This document shows positions 54,730-62,896 of a DNA stretch of 64,000 nucleotides, piece by piece. Origin of the DNA: CAISIP01 sp038326025 (GTDB lineage: Bacteria > Pseudomonadota > Gammaproteobacteria > Burkholderiales > Burkholderiaceae_C); the NCBI GenBank assembly GCA_038326025.1, contig JBBQJP010000016.1, positions 18,278 to 82,277 on the forward strand, given 5' to 3'. The notes below the pieces were generated by a model. That model did not search any database. It saw only the letters and a program-made list of their open reading frames with translations, and had not been told where the DNA came from. Within the stretch, counting starts at the first letter, position 1; each line of letters begins with the position of its first letter. Position numbers and translations under genes: made by a program.

Positions 54730-54770
54730 GTTGTGCGACTATCGCACAACGGATCTGACTTTCGCACAAC
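54730..54770. promoter_or_regulatory. PobR-type operator: one palindrome plus one direct repeat
   Basis: GTTGTGCGA, CTA and TCGCACAAC form a perfect palindrome (54730-54750). A third copy, TTCGCACAAC (54761-54770), repeats the right half-site in the same orientation after exactly ten bases. This is the arrangement described for PobR and PcaU of Acinetobacter: three 10-bp repeats, as one palindrome plus one direct repeat with 10-bp spacing. It lies between pobR and pobA. Confidence 0.85.
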
Positions 54771-54880
54771 ACGCGATGATGGCAGTGGCGCTCAGTTGTC
54801 TCCCGTCCTAAGCTTGCAACTGGTTCGGCGTGCCGTCGACTCGAAAACTGTCTTTGGCCCTAATTCAGGAGAAAAACACC

Positions 54881-56083
54881 GTGCGTACCCAGGTTGCCAT
54901 CATCGGTGCAGGCCCGTCCGGGCTTTTGCTCGGCCAGTTGCTCTACAAGGCAGGTATCGATGCCGTCATCATCGAGCGCCAGAGCCCGGACTACGTGCTC
55001 GGGCGCATCCGCGCGGGTGTACTCGAGCAGATTAGCGTCGATCTGCTCGACGAGGCCGGCGTCGGCTCGCGCATGCATGCCGAGGGACTGGTGCACGGGG
55101 GCTTCGAGATGTTGTTCAAGGGCACACGCCACCGCATCGACATGCAGCAACTGACCGGCGGCAAGACCGTAATGGTCTACGGCCAGACCGAGGTCACGCG
55201 CGACCTGATGCAGGCACGAAGCGAAGCCGGTCTGACCACGGTCTACAGCGCTTCCAACGTCAGCGTGCACGATTTCGACGGCAAACGCCCGGTGGTGCGT
55301 TATGAAACCGACGGGCCGCAGGGCAGCAAAGTGCAACACGAACTGCAATGCGACTTCATTGCGGGCTGCGACGGCTTTCACGGCGTATGCCGCGCCAGCG
55401 TGCCGGAGCAGGCCATTACCCTCTATGAGAAGGTCTACCCATTTGGCTGGCTGGGCATCCTGGCCGACGTGCCACCGGTCTCGCACGAACTGATCTACGC
55501 CAACACCGAACGTGGCTTTGCGTTGTGCTCAATGCGCAGCGAATCGCGCAGCCGCTATTACGTGCAGTGCAATCTGAACGACAAGATCGAGCAGTGGACT
55601 GACGATGCGTTCTGGGCCGAGCTGCGCAAGCGACTCGACCCTGAAGCACGCGAGCAACTCGTCACCGGTCCATCAATCGAAAAAAGCATTGCGCCACTGC
55701 GCAGCTTCGTCGCCGAGCCCATGCGCTTCGGCCGTTTGTTCCTGGCCGGCGACGCCGCTCATATCGTGCCGCCAACCGGCGCCAAGGGACTGAACCTGGC
55801 GGCCTCCGACGTGAAATACCTGTCGAATGCATTGGTCGAGTTCTACCGCGAAAAAAGCGATGCCGGCATCAACGGCTATTCCGAGCGTTGCCTGCGACGC
55901 GTCTGGAAAGCCGAGCGCTTCTCATGGTGGTTCACGTCGCTGATGCACCGCTTTCCCGACACCGCCGGATTCGGCCAGAAGGTGCAGGAGGCCGAGCTGG
56001 ATTACCTGATCCACTCGCAGGCCGCCTCGTTGTCGCTGGCCGAAAACTATGTGGGGCTGCCACTGGATTTCGGCGACCACTGA
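54881..56083 (+). CDS. pobA: 4-hydroxybenzoate 3-monooxygenase
   Basis: The 400-residue FAD-dependent hydroxylase has the dinucleotide-binding start VAIIGAGPSGLLLGQLL, the middle DG motif FIAGCDGFHGVCR and the FAD ribityl GD motif FLAGDAAHIVPPTGAKGLNL. The conserved GRIRAGVLEQ near residue 41 is also typical of PobA. It converts 4-hydroxybenzoate to protocatechuate using NADPH and oxygen in the cytoplasm. I chose GTG 54881 because CAGGAGA lies eight bases upstream; the family length then fits. The adjacent pobR-type gene and operator support inducible expression. Confidence 0.95.
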   Translation: MRTQVAIIGAGPSGLLLGQLLYKAGIDAVIIERQSPDYVLGRIRAGVLEQISVDLLDEAGVGSRMHAEGLVHGGFEMLFKGTRHRIDMQQLTGGKTVMVYGQTEVTRDLMQARSEAGLTTVYSASNVSVHDFDGKRPVVRYETDGPQGSKVQHELQCDFIAGCDGFHGVCRASVPEQAITLYEKVYPFGWLGILADVPPVSHELIYANTERGFALCSMRSESRSRYYVQCNLNDKIEQWTDDAFWAELRKRLDPEAREQLVTGPSIEKSIAPLRSFVAEPMRFGRLFLAGDAAHIVPPTGAKGLNLAASDVKYLSNALVEFYREKSDAGINGYSERCLRRVWKAERFSWWFTSLMHRFPDTAGFGQKVQEAELDYLIHSQAASLSLAENYVGLPLDFGDH

Positions 56084-56108
56084 GTGATGCGGTAAATTGC
56101 AGGGCACC

Positions 56109-56993
56109 ATGACCCTGCCCAAACCCCCTGCCCCCTTCAAACCTCTGCGCGGCGTACGCGTGCTGAGCCTGGCGCTCAATCTGCCGGGTCCGGCCGCACT
56201 GATGCGCCTGCAGGCGCTGGGCGCGTCGTGCCACAAGGTGGAGCCACCGACCGGTGATCCGATGGACCACTACAGCCGCGCTGCCTACGACACGTTGCAC
56301 CAGGGGATCAAGGTCATTCGCGCCGACCTGCGCAGCGAAGCGGGCCAGAAATCCGTACACAGGTTGCTCTCACGCACAGACGTGTTGTTGACCTCGTTCC
56401 GCCCCTCGGCATTGCGCAAGCTGGGCATGGACTGGGCCAGCTTGCGCAAAGCCTACCCCGCGTTGAGCCAGGTCGACATCGTGGGCGCAGCCGGCGCCCG
56501 CGCCGAGGAGCCTGGGCACGACCTGACCTACATGGCCGAACACAAGCTGGTGCAGGGACTGGCGCTGCCCGCCAGCCTGTTCGCCGACATGGGCGGATCG
56601 CTGATGGCCGTCGAAGCAGTTATGGGTGCCGTGCTGCAACAAAGGGCCAAAGGCCGGGGCGTGCACCTGCAAGTGGCGCTGGTCGACGCCGCCGCCTACC
56701 TGGGTTTGCCGCACCAGTGGCAGATGACCACAATCGGCGGCGCGGTCGGTGGCGGACATGCCGGTTACCGGGTCTATGCGTGCAAGGACGGTCGGGTAGC
56801 CGTTGCGGCGCTGGAACCCCATTTTGCGCTGGCCCTGTGCCATGCGGCAGGCATAGACAACGTTGACAGGCGCACGATGGCAGCGCCAGAGACACACGCG
56901 ACGATTGCGCGCTTCTTGCGTGGGCAGACGCGGCGCAAGCTCGATGTGCTGGCGGTGCGGCGGGATATTCCCCTGTTCACGTTGAAGGATTGA
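56109..56993 (+). CDS. Family III CoA-transferase / alpha-methylacyl-CoA racemase-like protein
   Basis: The 294-residue protein opens GVRVLSLALNLPGPAALM, followed by ALGASCHKVEPPTGD, RADLRSEAGQ and LLTSFRPSALRKLGM, all typical of CaiB/BaiF proteins. The racemase-type His and Asp positions look present, in PGHDLTYMAEH and FADMGGSLMA. It is about 60-100 residues shorter than the family norm, lacking most of the C-terminal part. The substrate is unknown. It begins 25 bp after pobA and may be co-transcribed, although a CoA step is not part of the protocatechuate route from 4-hydroxybenzoate. Confidence 0.82.
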   Translation: MTLPKPPAPFKPLRGVRVLSLALNLPGPAALMRLQALGASCHKVEPPTGDPMDHYSRAAYDTLHQGIKVIRADLRSEAGQKSVHRLLSRTDVLLTSFRPSALRKLGMDWASLRKAYPALSQVDIVGAAGARAEEPGHDLTYMAEHKLVQGLALPASLFADMGGSLMAVEAVMGAVLQQRAKGRGVHLQVALVDAAAYLGLPHQWQMTTIGGAVGGGHAGYRVYACKDGRVAVAALEPHFALALCHAAGIDNVDRRTMAAPETHATIARFLRGQTRRKLDVLAVRRDIPLFTLKD

Positions 56994-57164
56994 CTGGATC
57001 GGGATCGGGTTCGACCGGGAGCAGCTACTGTCTGCCGAATGCGCCTGACCTCGACTTAATGCGAATGCAGGTGGTGGGCGTCCGGCAGCAGGCCGCTACG
57101 CAGGGCCGGAGTGGTTGGATGCAAGCTCACGACGTTTCCGTTGAAAGGCGACTCATCAGCAATG

Positions 57165-57575
57165 CTAATCGACGCCTTGCAGTGAGGAAATCAGCGGGCA
57201 CTGAACGTTTCCTTGCGCGGCGCGACAGCGCTTGACCAATTCGGTCAGAGCGATCTCCATGCACTGCAAGTCCGCAAGCTTTGCACGAACATCCAGCAAC
57301 TTCAGTTGCGCCTGTTCCCTCGCTTCATCGCAATGCGTGCCATCTTCCAAGGCAAGTAATTGGGCTATTTCGTCCAGGCTGAATCCCAGTCGTTGGGCAG
57401 ATTTGATGAAACGTACCCGTTCCAAATCACGTGCCCCGTACCGCCGCACTTTGCCCTGCTGTCGGCCGGGCTCCTGCATCAGACCTTTGCGCTGGTAAAA
57501 GCGAATGGTCTCTACATTGACCATTGCCTCTGCGGCCAGAGCGCCAATTGTGAGGTTCGAATGAGGGATATTCAT
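57165..57575 (-). CDS. merR: Mercury-responsive MerR regulator
   Basis: The 136-residue protein has an N-terminal MerR HTH (LTIGALAAEAMVNVETIRFYQRKGLM, then VRRYGARDLERVRFI) and a dimer helix. The three Hg(II)-ligand Cys are in place: GTHCDEA, and two Cys nine residues apart in KRCRAAQGNVQCPL. This Cys spacing separates it from MerR relatives for copper, lead or superoxide. It would repress and, with Hg(II), activate the divergent merT promoter by DNA distortion. ATG 57575 is only 5 bases from the -35 of that promoter. The open frame upstream of 57575 is a shadow of merT. Confidence 0.95.
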   Translation of the reverse strand: MNIPHSNLTIGALAAEAMVNVETIRFYQRKGLMQEPGRQQGKVRRYGARDLERVRFIKSAQRLGFSLDEIAQLLALEDGTHCDEAREQAQLKLLDVRAKLADLQCMEIALTELVKRCRAAQGNVQCPLISSLQGVD

Positions 57576-57580
57576 AACGC

Positions 57581-57611
57581 TTGACTCCGTACATGAGTAC
57601 GATCTTAAGCT
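57581..57611 (+). promoter_or_regulatory. MerR-type merT promoter/operator with 19-bp spacer
   Basis: TTGACT (57581-57586) and TAAGCT (57606-57611) are separated by 19 bases, the over-long spacing characteristic of MerR-activated promoters. The dyad GTAC-ATGA-GTAC (57589-57600) lies within the spacer where MerR binds. The -10 ends only six bases before the merT ATG. Confidence 0.92.
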
Positions 57612-57617
57612 TACTCC

Positions 57618-57989
57618 ATGAACACCAGCGTTCCAGCAACAAGCAGTGACAAAACCCGCCTTCGCAGCCTTGTGGCGGGAGGTCTTGCCACCTTGTTGGC
57701 ATCCACCTGTTGCCTGGGACCCCTGATCCTGATTTCCCTGGGCGTTTCCGGCGCGTGGATTGGCAGACTCACCGTACTGGAGCCGTACCAGCCCATTTTC
57801 ATTGCGGCTGCGATTCTTGCCCTGTTCTTCGCTGGCAAGCGCATCTTTAGACCGGTGGCGCAATGCGCCCCTGGCGAATTTTGCGCACTGCCGCACGTCC
57901 GTCGCACCTACCAGTTCCTCTTTGTGGGGGTCTGCGCGCTCCTGCTGGTGGCTTTGTTTTTTCCTTTGATCGCGCACTGGTTTTATTGA
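57618..57989 (+). CDS. merT: Mercuric ion transporter MerT
   Basis: The 123-residue inner-membrane protein has three TM helices. The Cys pair in ASTCCLGPLI in helix 1 and the second pair in CAPGEFCALP on the cytoplasmic loop are the Hg(II) relay ligands. VSGAWIGRLTVLEPYQPIF is typical. MerT brings Hg(II) from MerP into the cytoplasm. The N-terminus is about nine residues longer than in Tn501 MerT. There is no ribosome binding site upstream of ATG 57618, and the promoter geometry places the transcript start at about the ATG, so the mRNA may be leaderless. Confidence 0.94.
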   Translation: MNTSVPATSSDKTRLRSLVAGGLATLLASTCCLGPLILISLGVSGAWIGRLTVLEPYQPIFIAAAILALFFAGKRIFRPVAQCAPGEFCALPHVRRTYQFLFVGVCALLLVALFFPLIAHWFY

Positions 57990-58001
57990 AAGGAGACTCG
58001 C

Positions 58002-58322
58002 ATGATGGATTCGATTCCTACGCCACTCAGGCGCCTGCTGACTTCCGTCGGCACGAGCGTGCTCTTGCTGAATTTTTGCCTGCCAGCACAAGCGGCGCAG
58101 AAGACCGTCACGCTGTCGATTCCGAGCATGGATTGCCCTGTGTGTCCCATCACGGTTAAAAAGGCCTTGACCCAAATTTCAGGTGTCAGCCAGGCGACGG
58201 TGAACTTCGACAAACGCCAGGCGGTCGTCACATTTGACGACGCCAAGACCCACGTCGGCGCCTTGACCGAGTCGACGAAAAACGCGGGATATCCGTCTAC
58301 ATTGGCGGGCCCCACAAATTGA
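58002..58322 (+). CDS. merP: Periplasmic mercury-binding protein MerP
   Basis: The protein is about 106 residues, with a signal peptide (hydrophobic core TSVGTSVLLLNFCL, cleavage after QAA) and a heavy-metal-associated fold. The motif is SMDCPVCPITVKKAL, with the two Hg ligands as Cys-x-x-Cys; the common form is GMTCAACPITVKKAL. The C-terminal half (VNFDKRQAVVTFDDAKT, then NAGYPS) is standard. It captures Hg(II) in the periplasm and hands it to MerT. AGGAG at 57991-57995 supports the start; an ATG at 58005 is also possible. It follows merT by 12 bp. Confidence 0.95.
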   Translation: MMDSIPTPLRRLLTSVGTSVLLLNFCLPAQAAQKTVTLSIPSMDCPVCPITVKKALTQISGVSQATVNFDKRQAVVTFDDAKTHVGALTESTKNAGYPSTLAGPTN

Positions 58323-58540
58323 CCCCCATCACACTGGAGTCGACCCTGACCTGCCCCGAGTGCGGTTTTGCCAAAGGTGAGACGATGCCCACGGATGCCT
58401 GCCAGTGGTTTTACGAGTGCACGAATTGCCAGGTTGTGCTCAAACCGCTACCGGGGGACTTCTGTGTGTACTGCTCGTACGGCACAAATCCCTGTCCTCC
58501 GATCCAGCATAGTGGCAAAACCGGCAAGTGCTGTGGATAG
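58319..58540 (+). CDS. Small Cys-rich mer-associated protein (GDCCxxCSYG family)
   Basis: The 73-residue protein has nine Cys. It starts with TTG 58319, overlapping the merP stop, and the N-terminus MTPITLESTLTCPECG matches the form I know from mer-linked homologues, which supports this rare start. Motifs are CPECG, MPTDACQ, ECTNC, then GDFCVYCSYGTNPCPP and a terminal KCCG. Homologues read GDCCV at the core, so one Cys is replaced by Phe here. Its function is unproven; a thiol-rich Hg binder or chaperone is a reasonable guess. It is the last gene of this mer module, which lacks merA. Confidence 0.85.
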   Translation: MTPITLESTLTCPECGFAKGETMPTDACQWFYECTNCQVVLKPLPGDFCVYCSYGTNPCPPIQHSGKTGKCCG

Positions 58541-58672
58541 ATACTGACGCGGACCCGCACGACGAAGAGACGCCAGACATCGTCGCGTCGGTTGGCGCAA
58601 AACCTCGACGACGAGACCGGGGTTTTTGGACAGCTTCATCAGGCGCCGAAACCGTAACCATGGAGGTTCATC

Positions 58673-58963
58673 GTGTTTTCACACATCTTTGTGGGTGTCA
58701 GTGATTTCGAGCGGGCGCTCGCTTTCTACAGCCCCTTGATGTCGGCGCTTGGGCTCAAAGTTCGCTACTGTGAGCGAGAGTGTCCGTGGGCTGGCTGGCA
58801 GTCGATTCCCGACCCCCGGCCGCACTTCCTGCTTGGCCTGGGACTCGCCTACCTGCTGGCCATGCTCGTGGTTGCACGTCGGTGCTGGTTCAGTATTCCG
58901 TTTCGCGGGGTCGGCTTCTCCTGTGTTGCCTATGCCGGCGCACTGGTAGCGAACGCGGCGTAA
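58673..58963 (+). pseudogene. Truncated VOC (glyoxalase-fold) family protein
   Basis: Residues 1-55 are a good VOC start: MFSHIFVGVSDFERALAFY, then LGLKVRYCERECPWAGWQS and PRPHFLLG. After that the sequence changes to a hydrophobic, Arg/Trp-rich stretch that does not resemble the second half of the fold, and the frame stops at 96 residues instead of about 125-130. The metal/substrate motifs of the C-terminal beta-alpha units are missing. I read it as a gene damaged by deletion or frameshift. A strong GGAGG precedes the ATG region, so a short product may still be made. Confidence 0.6.
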
Positions 58964-59170
58964 CGCCGCGCACCCGAGCGAAAGATTCCGGGACCTCGCC
59001 AGATTCAACCTGTGACCTTAAAACCCCCATGCCCGTGCTGTGTGGGTTCGGAATGCATCAGGGCAGGCGATGCGATGGAAGTCGACTTGTTATCTGCCAA
59101 GCGCCGGTTACGCCTGCCAGGGGCCCTTCAGCCGACACGGCGCGACCAGGAGCGGCCATTCAGCTAGTGG

Positions 59171-59872
59171 TCATGCACCACTCAGATGTCGGATGCCTGC
59201 CCAAGCCTCAGCGAACGCTTCGCGAGGGTTTGACGCTCTTGTGATGGGGCGACCGATAACGACGTGGGTTGCACCGTTTTCTCGCGCCCTGGCCGGGGTG
59301 GCAACACGCACCTGGTCATTGGCTGCAGCGCTGCGAAGTTGGATTCCCGGTGTCACGATGAGCATGCCTGCGGGAAGGCGCCGGGAAAGACGAGCAGCTT
59401 CCTGGGCGGACGCGACGACACCGTGGCATCCACAGTTCGCTGCGAGTCGAGAAAGAAGATCAACCTGCTGCACGACGGACGGGGGAAGCCCGATTTCCGG
59501 CAAGTCGTTGTCCGAGAGACTGGTGATGACTGTGAGCGCCAGAACCTTGAGGCTCGGATAGGGCGCGGCCGCGGCGACCGCAGCTTTGAGAACGGCGCTG
59601 CCACCCGAAGCGTGCACCGTAACCATGTTCGCGCCGAGCTTGCCTGCGGCGCTGACGGCCCCGATGATGGAGTTCGGAATTTCATGGAGCTTCAAGTCAA
59701 GAAAAACCTCTTTGCCCATGGCAACCAGTTCTCGGACAACAGACGGACCCTCCTCGGCGAGAAGTTGCAGGCCCACTTTGTAGAAGCATGACTCAGCGCC
59801 AAGTTGCCGCACCAAGTCCATGGCGTCAAGTTTGGTCTCAAAGTCGAGGGCGACGATTACAGGAGATTGCAC
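59171..59872 (-). CDS. pyrF: Orotidine 5'-phosphate decarboxylase (type 1)
   Basis: The 233-residue TIM-barrel enzyme converts OMP to UMP in pyrimidine synthesis. Visible motifs are VIVALDFETKLDAM, CFYKVGLQLL (catalytic Lys), VFLDLKLHEIPNS (Asp and Lys, with Glu where the third acidic residue is usually Asp), MVTVHASGG, VTPGIQLR and GATHVVIGRPITRA. Length is normal. The start is GTG 59872, with GGAG six bases upstream. It lies among accessory genes rather than with other pyr genes, so it may be an acquired or second copy. Confidence 0.92.
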   Translation of the reverse strand: MQSPVIVALDFETKLDAMDLVRQLGAESCFYKVGLQLLAEEGPSVVRELVAMGKEVFLDLKLHEIPNSIIGAVSAAGKLGANMVTVHASGGSAVLKAAVAAAAPYPSLKVLALTVITSLSDNDLPEIGLPPSVVQQVDLLSRLAANCGCHGVVASAQEAARLSRRLPAGMLIVTPGIQLRSAAANDQVRVATPARARENGATHVVIGRPITRASNPREAFAEAWAGIRHLSGA

Positions 59873-60116
59873 GATGGGCTCCGCATTTGTGGCGCCTGGT
59901 TTCTCGCGTACCGAGCAAAAATGACGCGGTTATGGGTCATCAAGTGTATCTACCGGCCGGCGCCGCAACGGGCGGTATGTAGAGCCGGCGGACAAGTGCT
60001 TTCGACCAGGCCCGGGCATTCCAACCCGTGCCAGAATCCGGCTCATCGATACTAGCGCGGCCGCGCGGAGCGTCTGTCGATTCGCGCAATCGACGTCCTG
60101 GCTAGCTTGGAGTTTG

Positions 60117-61202
60117 ATGATGCGTTCTCGACGAAACTTCGTTCTCGGGGGAGTGGTTTCACTCGTGGCGACTGGCGTGTCCAGTCAAACCACCGAGGCG
60201 GCAGCGCCCACAAACATGCTGGACTGGCAAACGGCCAGCCCGGAGAGCCAAGGTATCTCTGCCTCGACACTTGAAGCCGCCTTGATTTCCGGCTCGACCG
60301 TCGGGGCGCTGCGTAGTGTGCTGGTCGTGCGAAACGGCCTGCTGGTCGGCGAACGCTACTACGCAGACGCGACGGCGTCTGACCTGCTGGCGGTCAACTC
60401 GGCAACGAAGAGCGTGTGCTCGATGCTAGTGGGCAAGGCACTCCAACAAGAAAAGCTCAAAGGCCTTTCGCAAACCATCGGCGAGTTATTGCCTGACCTC
60501 GTTCAGAAGTTCCCCAACGCGTCAGCGTCCAACGTGACCTTGCGACAAATTCTCACCGGCACCACAGGCATCGCCTACGAGTACACGACGCAGTTTCGCG
60601 CCTTGGTGAGTTCGCGCGACTCCGCACAATACGTGATGAACCTGCCAAGCGACGGAAGAGCTTCCAACTCCTGGTCGTACAACGATGCGGCCATCTCGCT
60701 GCTCACACCTATTCTCGAACGCGCCCAGGGGATGTCACTTGAACAGCTCGCCAAGCGGGACCTGTTCGCTCCGTTGGGAATCGAACGGTTCACCTGGGGA
60801 CGAGACGGGGCCGGCAATGCGATGGCCTATGCGGGCCTCAAGATGCGGACGCGCGATTTGGTGAAGCTGGCCTGGTTGATGGCGGGTGCGGGCGCGTGGC
60901 AGGGGACAACGGTGCTGCCGGCGGAATGGGTCACTGAAAGCTCGCGGGCACATGTTGCCGTCGCCTGGCGGAATCCCCCCATTGTCGATGCTGGTTATGG
61001 CTATCTCTGGTTCACCGGGACCCTGAGAGGCAAGCCCGTTGTGTGGGCCTGGGGATATGGCGGACAGTTCGCCCTGTTCGTGCCCTCGCTGAAACTTGCC
61101 ATCGCCACAGCGGCGACCGACCCCCGGCCCCAGGACCTGCGCGCACAGACCGCCGCGGTAATGGCTGTCGTTGCTCAGGTAGTGGACGCCGGGCAAGGCT
61201 AG
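60117..61202 (+). CDS. Exported serine hydrolase, beta-lactamase/esterase (class C-like) fold
   Basis: The product is about 361 residues, with a twin-arginine-like leader (MRSRRNFVLGGVVSLVA) and a likely cleavage site near EAA. The catalytic SxxK is SATK in LLAVNSATKSVCSML (about residue 101). The second motif is Tyr-x-Asn in WSYNDAAISLL, and the third region is WAWGYGGQFALFVP near the C-terminus. These fit the beta-lactamase-related family (Pfam Beta-lactamase), which includes esterases, amidases and nylon-oligomer hydrolases such as NylB. True beta-lactamase activity is unlikely to be predictable. An ATG at 60120 is better spaced from TTGGAG (60107-60112). Confidence 0.87.
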   Translation: MMRSRRNFVLGGVVSLVATGVSSQTTEAAAPTNMLDWQTASPESQGISASTLEAALISGSTVGALRSVLVVRNGLLVGERYYADATASDLLAVNSATKSVCSMLVGKALQQEKLKGLSQTIGELLPDLVQKFPNASASNVTLRQILTGTTGIAYEYTTQFRALVSSRDSAQYVMNLPSDGRASNSWSYNDAAISLLTPILERAQGMSLEQLAKRDLFAPLGIERFTWGRDGAGNAMAYAGLKMRTRDLVKLAWLMAGAGAWQGTTVLPAEWVTESSRAHVAVAWRNPPIVDAGYGYLWFTGTLRGKPVVWAWGYGGQFALFVPSLKLAIATAATDPRPQDLRAQTAAVMAVVAQVVDAGQG

Positions 61203-61424
61203 GAGCGACCAACTCCGGACATTCGAACTGATTCTCGCGCCATTCAATTGGATGGGACGGGCGTTGTCGTTCATTGACTCACAAGTCGCAGTTGCCGCTT
61301 TATTCTGCCGACCGAAGATGGTGGCGGTCGTCCCCTTGCAACAATTCAGAGCCATTGGCAGAATTCTTCACAAATTCGTTGTGACTTAGCGAAATCTGGG
61401 CAACTCGGTAGGGGGGTCGTAGTC

Positions 61425-62084
61425 ATGTTTGCAGGGCACATCGGCGCCGCGTTAGCAATCGGAGCAAGCACAAGGCGCGTCAACGTGGGATGGATTGTTT
61501 TTGCGGCCCTTCTTCTTGATTTTGTACTCTGGACCCTTGTTCTTCTGGGCTGGGAGTCGGTCGTGATCCCCGCGAACTTCGCGAGCACACACCAACCCGA
61601 ATTCACCTTTCCATATTCGCACGGAATGTTGGCGAGCGTTTTATGGTCTGCTTGTGCAGGCCTGGCCGTTGTGCTCTTGTTTCCATCACTCAACGACGCC
61701 AGGCTTGGTATTGCGGCGCTCATAGCCTTCGCCGTCTTTTCGCACTGGTTGCTCGATGTACTTGTCCATGTACCTGAGTTGCCACTGATGGGGAGCAGTT
61801 CCCGGAAGGTCGGGTTCGGTTTGTGGCAGAACATGCCGTTAGCGCTTTTGGTCGAGGCGGTCTTGGTCGTTGTAGGGCTTTGCTCATTCATACCTGGCTC
61901 GACTTTGTCGCGCGTCAGGAAACTTTGGCTCGTGGCGGTTTGCCTCCTTGTGCTCGCATTCACGGTAGTGGGAATGACGGTTGCCCCTGCGCCGCCGTCG
62001 GCAGCCGCTATGGCTGCGAGTTCGTTGCTCACCATCATCCTGCTTTGCGCAGTTTTTGCATGGGTGGGCAGAGTGCCGCGCTGA
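61425..62084 (+). CDS. Multi-spanning membrane protein with conserved His motifs, unknown function
   Basis: The 219-residue protein has about six TM helices. It starts MFAGHIGAALAIGA and contains LLLDFVLWTLVLLGWE, FPYSHGMLASVLW and FSHWLLDVLVHVPELP. The paired SH motifs and D-x-x-W arrangement are reminiscent of the YdjM/DUF457-type membrane proteins annotated as metal-dependent hydrolases, but homology is distant and I do not claim an activity. An unusual G-run (GGGGGG) precedes the ATG in place of a classical ribosome binding site. The neighbours are unrelated accessory genes. Confidence 0.8.
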   Translation: MFAGHIGAALAIGASTRRVNVGWIVFAALLLDFVLWTLVLLGWESVVIPANFASTHQPEFTFPYSHGMLASVLWSACAGLAVVLLFPSLNDARLGIAALIAFAVFSHWLLDVLVHVPELPLMGSSSRKVGFGLWQNMPLALLVEAVLVVVGLCSFIPGSTLSRVRKLWLVAVCLLVLAFTVVGMTVAPAPPSAAAMAASSLLTIILLCAVFAWVGRVPR

Positions 62085-62197
62085 CCGGAGCCTCGATAGC
62101 ACGCCTTTCGCTTGTCCGGTCGCGCACGCCAGTTGCCAGGCGCTTTGTGGGTCACGACCGTTCGCATTACTACGGGGAGCCGTCAATAACTACATCT

Positions 62198-62896
62198 TTG
62201 ACGTTCATCGCATCCAGCGGCGATGGTTATGAGCTTCAAATGGGTCGATGGAGCCGACGGCTTGCCGAACCCTTCCTCGACTTCGTGGGTTAGGCGCCGA
62301 CAAAACGTCTTCTCGATGTCGGTTGCGGCACGGGCAGCCTTTCCTTTGCCATGGCCCGGCTCTGCCGGCCCCAGCAGGTGATTGGCATCGACATGTCTCC
62401 CGCCTACGTCGAACATGCCACCCGCCACAACGGTGACGACAAATTCACCTTTCAAATTGGAGACGCATGCGCATTGGCCTTCCCTGACCATAGTTTTGAC
62501 CGCACCTTGTCATTGCTGGTATTGCACTTCGTTCCCGACGCACGGCAGGCCATTTCAGAAATGCGGCGAGTCACCAAGTCCGGTGGTGTGGTCGGCGCAG
62601 CCGTTTGGGACGCCCGCGGCGGTTTCGTAGCAAATCGAATTTTCTTCGACACGGCTGCTGCCATCGATTCAAGCGCGAACGCGCGGCGGGCACGCAACTA
62701 CATACGCCCGATGACGCGAACGTCCGAGTTAACAAAAGCGTGGACAACCGCGGGGCTCACCTACGTGACAGAGGCAACACTGACCATCCGCATGGACTAC
62801 GAGTCCTTCGAGGATTACTGGGCTCCATGCGAGGGCAAAGATGGGCCGCAGGCGGAGTACGTGGCGGCCCTTGAAAATCCAGTCCGTGACAGACTA
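62198..62896 (+). pseudogene. Class I SAM-dependent methyltransferase, broken by amber codon and IS insertion
   Basis: From TTG 62198 (MTFIASSGDGYELQMGRW) the frame shows a UbiE/Methyltransf_11-type protein: GRWSRRLAEPFLDFVG, an in-frame TAG at 62291-62293, then APTKRLLDVGCGTGSLSFA (SAM motif I). VIGIDMSPAYVEHA, FQIGDACALAFPDHSFDR and LLVLHFVPDARQAISEMRRV follow. All are in one frame, so the TAG is a nonsense change. The 3' end is cut at 62896 by the IS630-family element; the codons after that (to 62935) are IS sequence. An internal start after the TAG (ATG 62351) would lack the SAM-binding glycines. Confidence 0.85.

Noticed and set aside
57576..58175. N-terminal extension of merR
   Set aside because: The extra sequence is antisense to merT and merP. 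ATG 57575 gives the normal MerR length.
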